From contig NC_092329.1 of NCBI RefSeq assembly GCF_036785885.1, positions 6,076,001 to 6,140,000 of the forward strand: a DNA stretch of 64,000 bases. The letters run 5' to 3'. Within the stretch, counting starts at the first letter, position 1, and every line of letters begins with the position of its first letter. A program made the translations under genes and the position numbers. Under the pieces are notes generated by a model. That model saw only the letters and a list, made by a program, of their open reading frames with translations, was not told the origin of the DNA and made no database searches. The stretch is from Coffea arabica. Its lineage: Eukaryota; Streptophyta; Magnoliopsida; Gentianales; Rubiaceae. Positions 48,976-60,989 of the stretch are shown piece after piece.

Positions 48976-51471
48976 TGTTCGGAAATTGGTTTAATTTCTT
49001 TTTAGGTAAAATTCTTGTTTTGTATGGAAGTAACTAATTTTCTAATTAGTTTTAGTTGCTTGAAGTAGTAGTCAAGTAAAGCCCTATTTAGCTAGATACT
49101 ATTTCCTACTCTATATGAGTTTAGGAAATAGTATTGGTTTCCAATTGTTATTTGATTTTTTGGCAGTAATATTCTCTATAAATAGGTAGGTTGGCATACT
49201 ACAAAGACACACAAGAAAAGAGTGAGAGAGTTCTTAGTGGGTGAGAGAGTTATACAAGAGTTGGAGTTTGGGAATCAAGTTGTAATCTTGTGGTGTTATT
49301 TCTCTCATAGTAAGAACAAGTATTTCTCTCCGTGGACGTAGGTTTAGTGATTAAACCGAACCATGTTAATTCTTGTGCGTTGCTCATCGTTCGTGCTAGA
49401 TATAGTTTTCTATTAAATTGTTGGTCTTTTCCTTTTTCAAATAATTGGTCTGATACCCTAACAAGTGGTATCAGAGCTCCGTTGGGGTTTTGGTTAATTA
49501 TTTGAAATTGAGTGGGTGGTTGTATACCATAGGGTTTGGAACTATACAGTTTCCAATTCAACCGTTTAATAGAACTACAAGTTTCACTCTTTGGCAAAGA
49601 AGAGTGAATGATGTTCTAGTTCAACAAGGCTTGGTAAAAGCTTTGAATGGAAAGAACAAGAAGCCAAAGAGCATGAAGGATGATGAGTTTGAGGAGTTGG
49701 ACGCAAGGTGTGCGAGCACTATTCGGCTCTATGTGGCGGACAACATCATAAATAATGTGATAGATGAGGAAGATTCTACAGCAGACCTCTGAAAAAAATT
49801 GGAAAAGCTTTATCTAGCTAAAAGCTTATCCAATAAGTTGCATCTAAAGCGGCAACTTTATGCACTAAAGATGGTGGAGGGTGGCAGTCTCATGGATCAC
49901 ATGAATACATTCAACGGAATTTTGGATCAACTCCAAAAGGTTGGCGTAGATATTGAGTAAGAAGATAAGGCTCTTTTACTTCTTATCTCAGTCTCTGATT
50001 CTTACGAAAGTGTCGTGACAACCCTGTTGTATGGGAATGACACTTTAGAATTCGAGAATGTGCAGTCTTCTTTGTTGGATCATGAAAAACAAAGGAAGGC
50101 AAACCAAGATGTGACACAAGAAGCTGCGTTAATTGCTCGATGTGAGAATAAAAGAGGAAAATAATTTGACGGTGAATCTAAGGTAGGTGGTTCAAAAGCC
50201 AAGAGAAATGGTGGAATCCAGTGCTTTGGTTGTCATGAGTTTGGCCATATCAAAAGATATTGCCCTCATCAAAAGAAAAATGATGAGAATGACTATGATA
50301 ATGTTGTTGGATATGCATCGCGTGGAGATATTCTCACAATCTCCAAAGGTAATAATACTTCTTCTCGTGATGGTTGGATTTTAGATTCTGGATGTGTTTC
50401 ACATGTTTGCTCCAGGTTAGATTATTTTGATATTCTCCACAGAAAGAAGGCAGGTTTTATGTCCTTGGGTGATGGATCTACTTGTCAAGTCAAATGTGTT
50501 GGAGTGGTGAAAATCAAAATGTTGAATGGAGAGATTCGTTCTTTGGGTGGTGTGGCTTATGTCCCAAAGTTACGAAGGAATCTAATTTCTTTGAACCAGT
50601 TAGACTCCGAGGGTTGCCATTTTTTCGCTGCAGGTGGAGTATTGAAAATCACACATAGTGAGACGATCTTATTGATGGGGAAGAAGTATGATAATTTGTA
50701 CCATTTAAATACCTCAATGGATTGGGAGCGGAAGGGGATCCAGGAATGCTCTCAAATTACAAATGGTGGTGAGAGGAAAAGTCCTGCTATGCGAGAGGGT
50801 GAATTGAGACCCCTCTCACGAGTCAACTAGATGTTGGACTCGGTTAGCTACACACGCTCATTTGTCGATTGAATCAGTTGAAAACAAGACCGTCTTAATT
50901 CCAGTGTGTAGCTAGGCACCAAGGTACTTGGTGGGAAAAGACAAATAGAGTTTTTTTTGGATGGTTTGTTGTGTTTGCTAAAAGAAATTTTCGCCAAAGT
51001 GGAGATTTGTTAGGAAATTGGCTTAATTTCTTTTTAGGTAGAATTCTTGTTTTGTGTGGAAGTAACTAGTTTCCTAATTGGTTTTAGTTATTTGAAGTAG
51101 TAGTCAAGTAAAACCCTATTTAGTTAGATACTATTTCCTACTCTATATGAGTTTATTATTTAATTTTTTGGCAGTAATGTTCTCTATAAATAGGTAGGTT
51201 GACATACTACAAAGACACACAAGAAAAGAGTGAGAGAGTTCTTAGTGGGTGAGAGAGTTATACAAGAGTTGAGGTTTGGGAATCAAGTTGTAATCTTATG
51301 GTGTTATTTCTCTCATAATAAGAACAAATATTTCTCTCCGTGGACGTAGGCTTAGTGATTAAGCCGAGCCACGTTAATTCTTGTGCGTTGCTCATCGTTC
51401 GTGCTAGATATAGTTTTCTATTAAATTGTTGGTCTTTTCCTTTTTCAAATAATTGGTCTGATACCCTAACA
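48976..51471 (+). mobile_element. Internally deleted Ty1-copia element, copy 3
   Basis: LTRs 48976-49463 and 51008-51471, with the same TTATC flanks. Its 3' LTR ends 202 bp beyond the stop codon of the intact F-box gene, which is transcribed toward it. Confidence 0.95.
49490..50830 (+). pseudogene. copia gag-protease remnant, copy 3
   Basis: Same frame and the same three stops (49790, 49958, 50162) as copies 1 and 2. The zinc knuckle is at 50222-50263. Confidence 0.92.
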
Positions 51472-51673
51472 TTATCCAAAAACAAAAATTATAGACAAAA
51501 ATTGTGTCCAACATCATCAATACTCAGTGGTAGAAAATGCAAAAACAAGTAGTAGTATATTCATCCAGGATACAACCAAAGAAAGAAATAGAACTGTTGT
51601 AGAATTTCATAAACATCGCAGAATAAAAATTGATCACTAGAATCTCTAACTTTAATATTCCAAAGCGGAATGA

Positions 51674-52750
51674 TCATGCAAATGAGTATAGCTGTGGAAC
51701 GAAGGAAAACCACTTGAAACCGCAGCTCCATTTCTCAGTTAACAGAGGGCATTTGGGAATCCAGTGCCAGGTCTTCCTAGAAACCTTGTAATACAAAACC
51801 TCAGGCCAAGTGTAGCAGCAAACGCAGAGAAGTCCCTCGTGCCAAAAGCAATAAACATGCTCATACTTGTGGTAGCAAACTGATAGAAATTTTTTCACCA
51901 TCATTTCCGGCAGCCTTTCGACTTCAGCCCAATTTTCTCCATCTCCGCTCAACTCCCATAACTTCAAACTCCTTGAAATCCCATCACTCCCAATCCCCCC
52001 AATCAGGTACAATTTCCTATTCCCATCACTGACTAACCTGGCAAAGGCAAGCTGATTTGGCAATTGAATCGGAGATCTCTCCCAGCTCCCAGTCTCCAGA
52101 TCAAAGCATAAGATGTGGAAAGGCTCGGTGGTGATAAAGTACAATTTCCCTTCATGGAATACTCCCCCTTGATTGTTTAAAATCAGGTTGATCCCCTGGA
52201 ACTGCTGCCAGAGGTGGATGCCAGAGTCGTAAACAAAAGCAGTATTTGATGATCCAGAAGAAGACATCATCAATAGCTTGTAACCGGTTGACGTAGAAAC
52301 CAAAGTCAAGGACTCGAAACTGCAGGGAAATTTGGGGTACTTGACGACTCTCGAAGACCTTGACAAGAGGTTGCAGACTATAAAAGAGGAGGAGCTGGGA
52401 TGAGAGAAGCAAAGGCGGCCATGGGAGGCGGATAAAAGGGTACAGGACTGCGCAGGTGAGACCGTGGGAGAGTAGGAAAGAGGCAAATTGCGCCAAGCGT
52501 TCTGGACAGTATCATAGAGAGGACATTTGCAACTAAACTGATGGTGTGAAAGTAAGAGGAAAGAAGAGAAAGGTGAAGAAGAAGAAGTAGGAGAAGCAGG
52601 AGAGTGTTTAGAAACGAAGGAAGGAGAGAAAAGGAGGGACTTGAAGTGTTTGCAGGTTGATCTGAGGCTCAAGAACGTTTTCAATGGAAGAAATGAGAGG
52701 ACCCGCTCCAGGATGTCTTCCGGCAACCTGCTCCATATCTCCGGATCCAT
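51674..52750 (-). CDS. F-box/kelch-repeat protein (At5g43190-like), intact
   Basis: Single-exon gene, 358 aa, start ATG at 52750. The F-box is at about residues 4-45 (IWSRLPEDILERVLSFLPL ... RSTCKHFKSLL), which should bind SKP1/ASK in an SCF ubiquitin ligase. A Ser-rich stretch follows (about 50-70). The rest has kelch-like blades, e.g. GKLYFITTEP and RKLYLIGGIGSDG, followed by a Trp. Likely role: substrate receptor; the substrate is unknown. The C-terminal 113 codons also exist as two truncated copies to the left (43970-44314, 47822-48166), so sequence reads from the 3' half will map three ways. A copia LTR begins 202 bp past the stop. The family call rests on the F-box plus the kelch-like pattern. 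Confidence 0.94.
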   Translation of the reverse strand: MDPEIWSRLPEDILERVLSFLPLKTFLSLRSTCKHFKSLLFSPSFVSKHSPASPTSSSSPFSSFLLLSHHQFSCKCPLYDTVQNAWRNLPLSYSPTVSPAQSCTLLSASHGRLCFSHPSSSSFIVCNLLSRSSRVVKYPKFPCSFESLTLVSTSTGYKLLMMSSSGSSNTAFVYDSGIHLWQQFQGINLILNNQGGVFHEGKLYFITTEPFHILCFDLETGSWERSPIQLPNQLAFARLVSDGNRKLYLIGGIGSDGISRSLKLWELSGDGENWAEVERLPEMMVKKFLSVCYHKYEHVYCFWHEGLLCVCCYTWPEVLYYKVSRKTWHWIPKCPLLTEKWSCGFKWFSFVPQLYSFA

Positions 52751-54916
52751 TTCTTGCTCTATTCGATTTCTAACTCAGCCTAGTAGTTGTTTTATACGTG
52801 TGTGTGAATCCATTTCTTTTTCAAGACTGAGCTATTTTCCTTGCTCCTCTTTGACCTCCATCTCCATGGATTGTCGCTGGCTGGAGGTTTATGAAAAGCA
52901 TGTGGCCATACCATACCCTCGATCTATACACACCAGACCAATAGCCAGCGGGGTTGGAACCAGGACTTACATACAGCAACTGGGGTCCCCATTTTTTGTG
53001 GTCCGGTACCAGTAGGCATTTTTTTTTTTTTTTTTTCCCAACCCCCCTTAAAAAATTATTAATGCGTACATCGGGTTTCAAACTTTTTATTTTTTATTTT
53101 TTTTATTTTGGGGGTTTACTTTTAGTAGTGTCGAGTTTTGTAGTAGTTTAGTAGCTCTTAAAGAATTGTAATATAGGAGTGGTTATTTAGGAAAGTAATA
53201 TGAGAAAAAACCAAACTTTTTAAAAATTTAAGAGGGCAATACTGAGAGAGAATAAATAGTACCTCTTGAAATTGAGGGAAGACAATTAATTAACTTTTTC
53301 AGGAAAAACTTCAAAAGTTCGTAACGCTTGCAAACTTGTTCAATCATTTTTGCAAAACTGAGGGGGTCAGCGGCCCACTCTAATCTCTACAAGCCAGAAG
53401 AGTACGTTTTAAAATTGTAAGAAAAAATTATAAATGTTTGTAAAGCTTTCCAACTTGTTAAATAATTTTTGCATAATTGAGGGGGGCCCACTGTCACCTC
53501 TAACTCTACTTGGCTCTGCCTGATCGTAGTAACTCTTGCGACACATTCACGTCTTAGAAAACAGGTTGTCAACTCTTGCAACCTTACATTTAAACAAAAA
53601 AAATTTAAAAAAAAACTCTTGTGACCTTTCGGATTTTCTTTCACGTAGACTTCTTTGATGACCATACACAAAATGCCAGTCACAAAGTAGGCAGCCCAGC
53701 TGGGCTCATTTAAAGGAGTCAACTTCTCTCTTTTTTGTGAAATCCCATTCTATTACAAGGAGAGGAGTCAACTTCCCTGCGGTCTATAATAAACTGCAAC
53801 TAGCATCCACCTACAACTGACCCGGAATCCATAAAGAAAACTGCATCCATTTGTGATTCTCTAGTTGCATAAAACTTTCTGGGTTCTTAGATATACCTCA
53901 AAAGTATCGAAAACTAGAAAAGTCAAACTATCACCTGCTCTAATACAGTTGTGTACAAGTAAAAACCTCTAATATTTTACAAAGAAACAGCTTGGCCTTC
54001 TATGTTATCTAGAAAATATATTGGCAAGCAACGCTACTGATGATTATTAAATCTTACAACATATGCAACTTTAGTGAAAGCTATTTAAAACCAATAGCAG
54101 ATAATCATATAGCAAAGTTAGAAAATAAAATAAAAACTTCAAAACCATTTTGATTGTTCACTCTCAAGGCCGGCGGTCACATAAATGCTAGTCTCCAGGA
54201 CGGCCACGCTATACGGCCATCCCCACAAACGTTCCATCTACCACCTCGTCTCTATTTCAATATTTCTGCTGGTCTGGCCCAGCCAGCACCAAGACGTACT
54301 TGTATACCTACCACCATTGTCATTTATCTTTGGTAGCAACCACTCGGCTGGATGCTGATTAGCTTGGAACAAGTCAACCTGTCATAGAGATTCAATACCA
54401 AGATCTAGTCGGAACACAAACTAAAGGAGAAAAACAAGCAACAAACATGACAACCATGAAAGAGATTGATTTTCCATATAGTCAGAAACTTTTGCCAGAT
54501 CCATTTGCATTTGGATCTTTGGAACAAGATAAAAGAAACAGAAAGTCTGTTGGTATAGAGGAGTTGATAGAATCCCATATTAAGTTTCTGAAGTACAATC
54601 ATAAGAAAACGTCGACTCCAAGTACAAATGCAATAGCCTATCCTCGAAACTGAATAAGAAAAAGAAAAATGATAAGACAAAACTCTACTTTGTATGGGAC
54701 TATGTACTTATGGATCTGCTCTACATCCACAATTAGAACTAAAAGATGGGTGGTCTTTCAAACAACAAGGAAATTGGACAGCAGCACATATAGCATGAAA
54801 TTCTCACAATTTTCTTCAGTATCAAAATTGGGTATGTGCAGGATACTAGATATATACACAGTTGAAAAGAGAGACATGGGATTCCGAAAGCTAAATTACC
54901 TTGGCAGGATCAAATC
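52751..54916. other. Intergenic between the F-box gene and CSA
   Basis: F-box promoter side and CSA 3' flank. Contains a T20 tract near 53019. Phrases around 53310-53380 and 53425-53500 (CAAACTTGTTCAATCATTTT TGC / CAACTTGTTAAATAATTTTTGC) form a diverged direct repeat. No supported gene. Confidence 0.5.
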
Positions 54917-55514
54917 TCAGTCACTCCAATTATCTTGATCAAGTGCAGCACCCTGCCCCTTCCTCCACTCATCCTACAATTGAACTCAAATGGTGTAAGG
55001 CCCTTGTGCCCATAAGGAAATCATAGCATGATTTGTGCACTTTAACTTAAATAAATAGATAAAATGTGGTGCAAATTAATGCGAAAAGCATACCACTTCA
55101 CCAGTGGTAAAATTAGAAGGAGACCAAACCAGAATCTGTCTATCATTACCACCAGTGTACAGTTCCTGACACAGGTAGAATGAGCTTTGTTAATTACCGG
55201 ATTTAAGGTGCAAACCAAGACAAAATCCTCTAGATTAAATGAATAGCAACAGCCTCAAGATTTAACATCCTCAATCACTCATCTTTGTTTAAGGAAATAC
55301 AATATCTAAACAACAGCTTAAATGAACATATTGATTAAATGCAACTGGAGTTGCATTTAAAATCTCTGCATTGAAAATATTACCAAGAATTCTCCAGACA
55401 GATTGAGGGCAGAACCTTCTTAAGATGCTAAATGACAAATGCCCAACAGAATAAAAGACAAAGCAACACTGCATCCATACACTTGTGCAAGCATACAGAC
55501 GCATGCATGCACAA

Positions 55515-55547
<33 letters not shown>

Positions 55548-58500
55548 CCTGATCCTGTGCACTATACCAACAACAGTTCACATTTTCATAATGGCCACGA
55601 AAATTCATCAACATCTTGCCTGACCACATATCAAATGCCTATGCCGTTCAAGTGGAACACATGGTAAGAGATGGTTAAGTGTGTATTAGTACAAAATAAG
55701 ATTTGACTTAAAGGAGAAAAACAATTACTTTTGCGGTTGTCATGCATGGAACAAAAACAAGTGCTGAATCTTGAGTTGTGGCCAACTGTAATGGCTTGCT
55801 TGTTTGCAGTCGCGTGATTTCAAAATTAACTAGCGTATTGCACCCAGATTCTATGTCCCATAACCTCAACCTAGAATCAGAACCTGCAACCAGGACCCAG
55901 AATGAGAACATTAAAGCAATTAACTTATGTTTTCTGGCATAAAATGCATCAATAAAGCATTACAACATCTCTGAACAAGTAGACACCACAGTATTCTATC
56001 CAAAGATAAGCCAAGGGTTTTGATTGCTCACATTAAATAAAGTGGATACACCTCCATCTTCTACGAATTGGGGAAATAAGCAATGTTACTCAGAATAATG
56101 ACAAGAGTTCACTGGGACTTTATCGATCAGTTGACTCAAGGTTATCATAACTGCTGTCCCAATTATTATCCTAACTAATGTACAAAATGCACATAGAGAG
56201 AAAGGCAATGTCATGGCTCCTATATGGTAAAGGCAGCTACAGAGGGGTGGAGGCATTGAGAAGAATCAGACGCACATCTCAAGGAATTTTCACATCTGTA
56301 GACCTAAAGAGCTAAAACACTTGGACATCATTTCCAAATTCAGCAATTATAAGCTCGAAATATATGACCCTTGTTTTCAGTACTAAGGAATTCTTGGGGC
56401 AATTGTCAGGTACTTAAAGTGGTAACCAACAGGATGCCCAAATTTCAATTCAAGAAGTGTTTACAACACATGTGGAACAAAATGTTGAATAAAAAGCAAA
56501 TTGAACCTGCACTTAGAAGGTACATCCCATCCCCAGTAGCTCTTAAACCAAAAACAGCACCATAATGAGCAGTAGCGCGATCCTGAGTGGACAACATTCC
56601 AGGATGCAACCTCTGCTTCACAGAACCCTTAAGTTGAGAGGAATGCTTATTAAGGCCACCATGTTTTGAAGAATTTCCATTATTAGTTTTCCTTTGAGGT
56701 GGCCGGGACTTTACTGATGAACTTGGATTGATGGATGAAGATTTAGACGTTATAACCTGAGAGAATATGGTGAGCAAATTTTTCAGAGATAGGAATGCAC
56801 CATAACTGGAGGAAAACTGAAAACCTTGAACCCTAGGAATTGGCTATTCTTCAGCTGACCAGATATGATAGATAATTGCCTTTTTGACATCGTATGAAGA
56901 TTATAAAGCAAAAAGAACTACCAAAAGGGAGATGACATGAATTTTCCTTACACAATGGGGCGTCTTTCTAATCAATAACAGAGAAAATCTTAATGCTCGT
57001 CTCTCCACCATATCTTAATAGACAACCGTAACAAGCAGGGATAATGTATGTTTCACTACTCAAATATCATTGCTGGAACATTTCCAGGGAAATCAGAAGG
57101 CAACATGCAAACGAAAATGTTCATTTGATCCTCCAGATTAGAATATTATAGGATGCTTTTGACACAGGATGGAAGAGAGATAGGGACCTTATTTGCAGTG
57201 GATCGAACCAGGAGGGGAGGGCGTCTCCCAAGCTGAGAGCGAGACTGGTCTAACACATGGAAGCATCCAGCTCGCCTGATGTCCCAGAAACGTATTGCAC
57301 CATCACATCCCCCAGTTATCAAAATCCACTCACTTGAACTAGACCACTCCACTGACATTACACCATCTGCAATGGAAAAATATTTTGCATTAAGGGCCTT
57401 TAGATGCATAGCTGTACATTTGCTATATTTACAAACTAAAACAAAGGTAAAATCTGTAACTAAATGAATCAAAGGTTAAGGAGGAAGAATTAAATAAAAA
57501 TGTTGACCACGATTTTAGATGGATGCTCTTATCCTAGTCTAGTATGGAACAGGATCGAACAGGTGCAGTGTATTAAGGGGGTGAAACATGTTATATTAAA
57601 AGAGCAAACACGCATATTGGAACGTACATAATACCAATTTCTTGAAAGAGAAGGAATCTACTTCACAGTCACAAAATTATTCACAGCATACCAGTTCCTT
57701 GTCAGATAGATTCTCGGTGATGTATTATTTTTTATGCTTTTAAAAAAATTGCTAGTCCTGGCTCAAATCCTTTCATGTGTTTCTGACAAGGTAACATCAG
57801 CTTAAATGCAAATCCAAGATAACATGGTCAAAGCATCACACCTCTAATTAAGTTAATTAATCCCAGCATCTAAGCTTAGGATCTAAACATCAATTCCTAC
57901 TTCAACCAAATCAAGTCTAAGCATTACTTTGAGCCAAAAAAAAGGCTTTAGCCACCAATAAAAAGTTAGTACATTTTACAATAATAAACGTGTAAGATGA
58001 CCAATAATATGGATTTGATCTCCATATTTCGCACATTAAACTAGAATAATCAGTTCCATGTTCAATTCATAATAACCATGCTTATAAGCATTTGCCACAG
58101 GAAAGATATCCTATTATGATTAATGATTACTTGTTTCTGTCTTTTCTTTTCATTTTCCCTGATTTTGACAGGGAATATGATTTGGCACAGAGTTTGATCT
58201 GAACTAAATTTTTTTGAATCATGTTAAAAATGTAAGTAACTGGGAGGTCAATTCACACAAAACAATTCACACAAAGCAAATAAGGTGGAATACAAAATAC
58301 AATGGATGTTAAAGAAGAAACCAAAATGACAGCAAGCCTTAGATTCAGACATACCACGGTGTCCAGACAAAGTGTGAGCAAATGCCCCTGAAGCAATATC
58401 ACAAAGGCGTACTTGAACATCTTCAGTCCCGGCAGCAATTAGCATATGTGAGGTTGCTAATGAAGACATAGCAGTCCTATAAACCTTTCCAGGCATTTTA

Positions 58501-59872
58501 AAGTCCATTACCACCTAGAAAATGAATGAACAGCTAAATTCAATTCTATTGGATATTATTAAATGGAAATTTACTGTAGCCTGTAACCAAGAGGATAAAG
58601 CTAGTAGTATGTAGAGAAATGTGTACGCATATCAAACCAACAGTACCTGTGTGGTATTTGTATCCCACACATTGATGTGATGATCATATGAACCAGTAAT
58701 AAATAGCCCTGTGTCGATAGGATACCAGGTCACTGAGGATATGGCGTATTTGTGACCATGTTCATGTTGCTTGTCAACAACAAAGAGAGACTTGTGCCTA
58801 GCAATAAGACCATTCCCCTCATGCGATGCACATTGAACATCGTAAACAGCAACTGAAGAATCTGCAGCACCAGCCAACAAGTATCGACCCTCTGTCAAAT
58901 CAACCTGAGATTGTGATCACATGAATGGCCACAAAAAGGTTTCTTTAACCAAAATTAAATCTTAATCACACCTGATTCAGCAAACAACTCATCTAATGTT
59001 TGTATTAATGGAACCCCCAATATCCTATCAATATATGTGCTTAAGACAATACAGTTTCTGAGCATGCCCATTACATCTACTTCAAGCTGGTAAAGTCGTA
59101 TCACGTTGACATACAAATATCATATGAGTTAATTTTTCACCAAGAAAAGAACAACAAAAACTAGCAGTCCTAGTAACACAAAAGAAGCCCAGTTAGATAG
59201 CTAAACCCCAATAAGACTTGAAAGACAAACTAAGCTACTTTATACTCAACCTCAGGCTCAGCTCGAGCTCTGAATCACCAACTAATTCAAACAAAGAACT
59301 CAGCTAGATTAGCATCAAACTTCAAGTTTCAGCATACATAAATCAAGCTACTCAAGTTCAGCTCAATACAAGCTCGTTCCAGCTGCCTCCAACAATAATC
59401 AAGCTGAGTTCGAACGCATACAGACAATTTTAAATTGGCTAATAAAAATAAACCAAGCTTGAAGAATATAAAACTTAGCTAATTTCCGATCGTTCAACCA
59501 ATAAAAAGCAAAATTCAAGTCTTTAATCACACTCTTCCATAAAATTTTCTACAGCGCGAGATATATCAAGCTGAACTGAACATGAGCTAAAAGAACAACT
59601 ACATTATCCTAGAACACATAATATCGAAGGCACAAAACTATTAATCGCAGTCATTATTATTGCGATGGCTAACGCTTAATTTAATTGAGGTAAAGGAGCT
59701 TATTAGTGAGTAAAAAGTGAACCTGCAGAGAGTTAACGGCGCCGCGGTGAGCAGAGACGATTTCCTTGTGGTTCGAAAGCTGAATTGAGGAATTTCTGCC
59801 GGACTTAATCCTACTACTGAATAAATTAGGTCGAAGCTTCCCGAATTCCCTATCTCCGATCTCCTTCCACAT
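54917..59872 (-). CDS. CSA: CSA/ERCC8-type WD40 protein, CUL4-DDB1 substrate receptor
   Basis: Substrate receptor of a CUL4-DDB1 ubiquitin ligase acting in transcription-coupled nucleotide excision repair, nuclear. Nine exons on the minus strand: 59872-59723, 58904-58647, 58514-58355, 57366-57188, 56756-56507, 55883-55729, 55638-55549, 55165-55094, 54973-54917; all GT-AG with exact frame joins, giving 456 aa, close to Arabidopsis CSA. WD repeats are visible as HRGAVNSLQ, GSYDHHINVWD, AAGTEDVQVRLCD, TGGCDGAIRFWDIR, SAGSDSRLRLWDIESG and TGGNDRQILVW. A Ser/Lys-rich loop (about residues 250-310) sits between blades, as in plant CSA. The N-terminal part (about 1-45) is the DDB1-contact region in the human protein. 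The exon 7 donor is followed directly by a CT/GT microsatellite. Separate short frames in this region are single exons reading on into introns. Confidence 0.96.
55510..55548. repeat. (CA)n(GA)n compound microsatellite at the CSA exon 7 splice donor
   Basis: ACACAC... followed by AGAGAG... on the plus strand. On the coding strand intron 7 opens GTCTCTCTCT and runs into (GT)n, so the repeat starts at the donor dinucleotide itself. The donor CAG|GTCTCT is far from the GTAAGT consensus. Confidence 0.93.
59225..59600. repeat. Repeat-like sequence in CSA intron 1
   Basis: Rich in CAGCTCGAGCT, AAGCTCG and CAAGCT motifs, as in the sub-termini of the hAT-like elements at 3952 and 60397. No clear ends or target duplication, so it is probably an old relic. 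Confidence 0.35.
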
Positions 59873-60396
59873 CGTCGTCCTCGCATCTTCCCCCCGGCCG
59901 ATTATCCAGTAACTAAGTATCCAATTCAAATCACTGCAATATATATTTATATGTGTTTAATCGAAAGGGATGACTTCTTGTACTAATTTATAACAATCGG
60001 TTCTAACTTCTGTGAACAAGCCAAATCTCGGTGACATTGAACTGTTTGGTTTCTGGTATTGTTTTTAGTTTTTCAGTTGACGTTTGCTTCTGGAAATTCG
60101 ACAGCTTTTTGGGCCGACTTTGATGGCACAGATCGTTATAATTGGACTTGGGCCCAAGCTCCCCGATCCCGTGGTAATAATAGGAATTCGATCTTTAATT
60201 TTTTTAGTCCTTAGTTTCCCGTCCGTAGATTTTCGGAGCAAGCCCAAAGGCCAGCGCATTCCAATATGGAAAATACGGAGGCATTGGAGTTGGGTTTGCG
60301 TGAAACGTTAAAGCGTTCATTTAGGCTCTTAGATTGGAACCTTTCTTGCTGTGTTAGGTTCAAGATTCAAATCATTAATTTAGACCAATAATTGGA
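59873..60396. other. CSA upstream region
   Basis: Probable promoter and 5' UTR of CSA. No other gene is recognisable; ORFs near 60065-60311 overlap on both strands and look like chance. Confidence 0.45.
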
Positions 60397-60981
60397 TAGA
60401 GTTGTTAAAACGAAACGAATTGTTCGGTAGTTCGATTCGTTTCGACATGTTCGTATTCGTGAAAAACTCGTTCGAAACCTTAAATGAACCGAGTTCGAAC
60501 GAATTTTTTTATTCGATTAATAATCGAGCGAACACGAGCATGTTCGCAAGTTTTAACGAACGTTCGTGAACATGGACATAATTATTATTTGACAAAATTT
60601 AGGGTTAATTTTATGCTAGACTTTTATATTTGGAGGGTTTTATTTGTTATTTTTACGTTAATGTTAGTTATATAGTTAATGAATAATAAAATTTAGTCAC
60701 TTACTGCTTTAATTGTTTTTTAGAATGATTAATGATTTGTATGGCATATTTAAGGTTTAAAATAATTTGGATTCGAGCATTTCGAGCATGTTCGCGAACG
60801 GCTCGTTTATGTTAAACGAGCCGAACATGAAGTCGAACGTGAATTTTGCTTAGCGTGTTGAACACGAGCACAAGTTTAGAATTCGAAAATTAACGAACGA
60901 ACACGAACGTTGTTCGAATCGCTTAACGAACAGAGTTCAAACATGAGATATTTGGTTCGATTTGACTCGTTTACGGCTCTA
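60397..60981. mobile_element. hAT-type MITE, 585 bp, perfect 8-bp TSD
   Basis: Target duplication TAATTGGA at 60389-60396 and 60982-60989. Termini TAGAGTTGTTAAAACG and CGTTTACGGCTCTA are imperfect inverses. Sub-terminal regions hold many GTTCGAACG/CGAACACGAAC motifs in both orientations. The middle is AT-rich and non-coding. Confidence 0.92.
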
Positions 60982-60989
60982 TAATTGGA

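Larger units (their letters stand above)
48172..52016. repeat. Tandem segmental unit 3 (3,845 bp, no filler)
   Basis: Matches units 1 and 2 up to AATTTC at 52016, then continues into the unduplicated 5' half of the F-box gene. The one difference I noticed is A at 48291 where units 1 and 2 have C (40587, 44439). This is probably the ancestral copy at its right end. Confidence 0.97.

Noticed and set aside
40468..52016. CRISPR-like or satellite array
   Set aside because: The repeat unit is 3.85 kb of gene and retroelement sequence, a segmental duplication, not a short-repeat array.
57146..58514. Separate small WD40 genes for each short frame between 54.9 and 59.9 kb
   Set aside because: They join through exact GT-AG splices into one 456-aa CSA protein.
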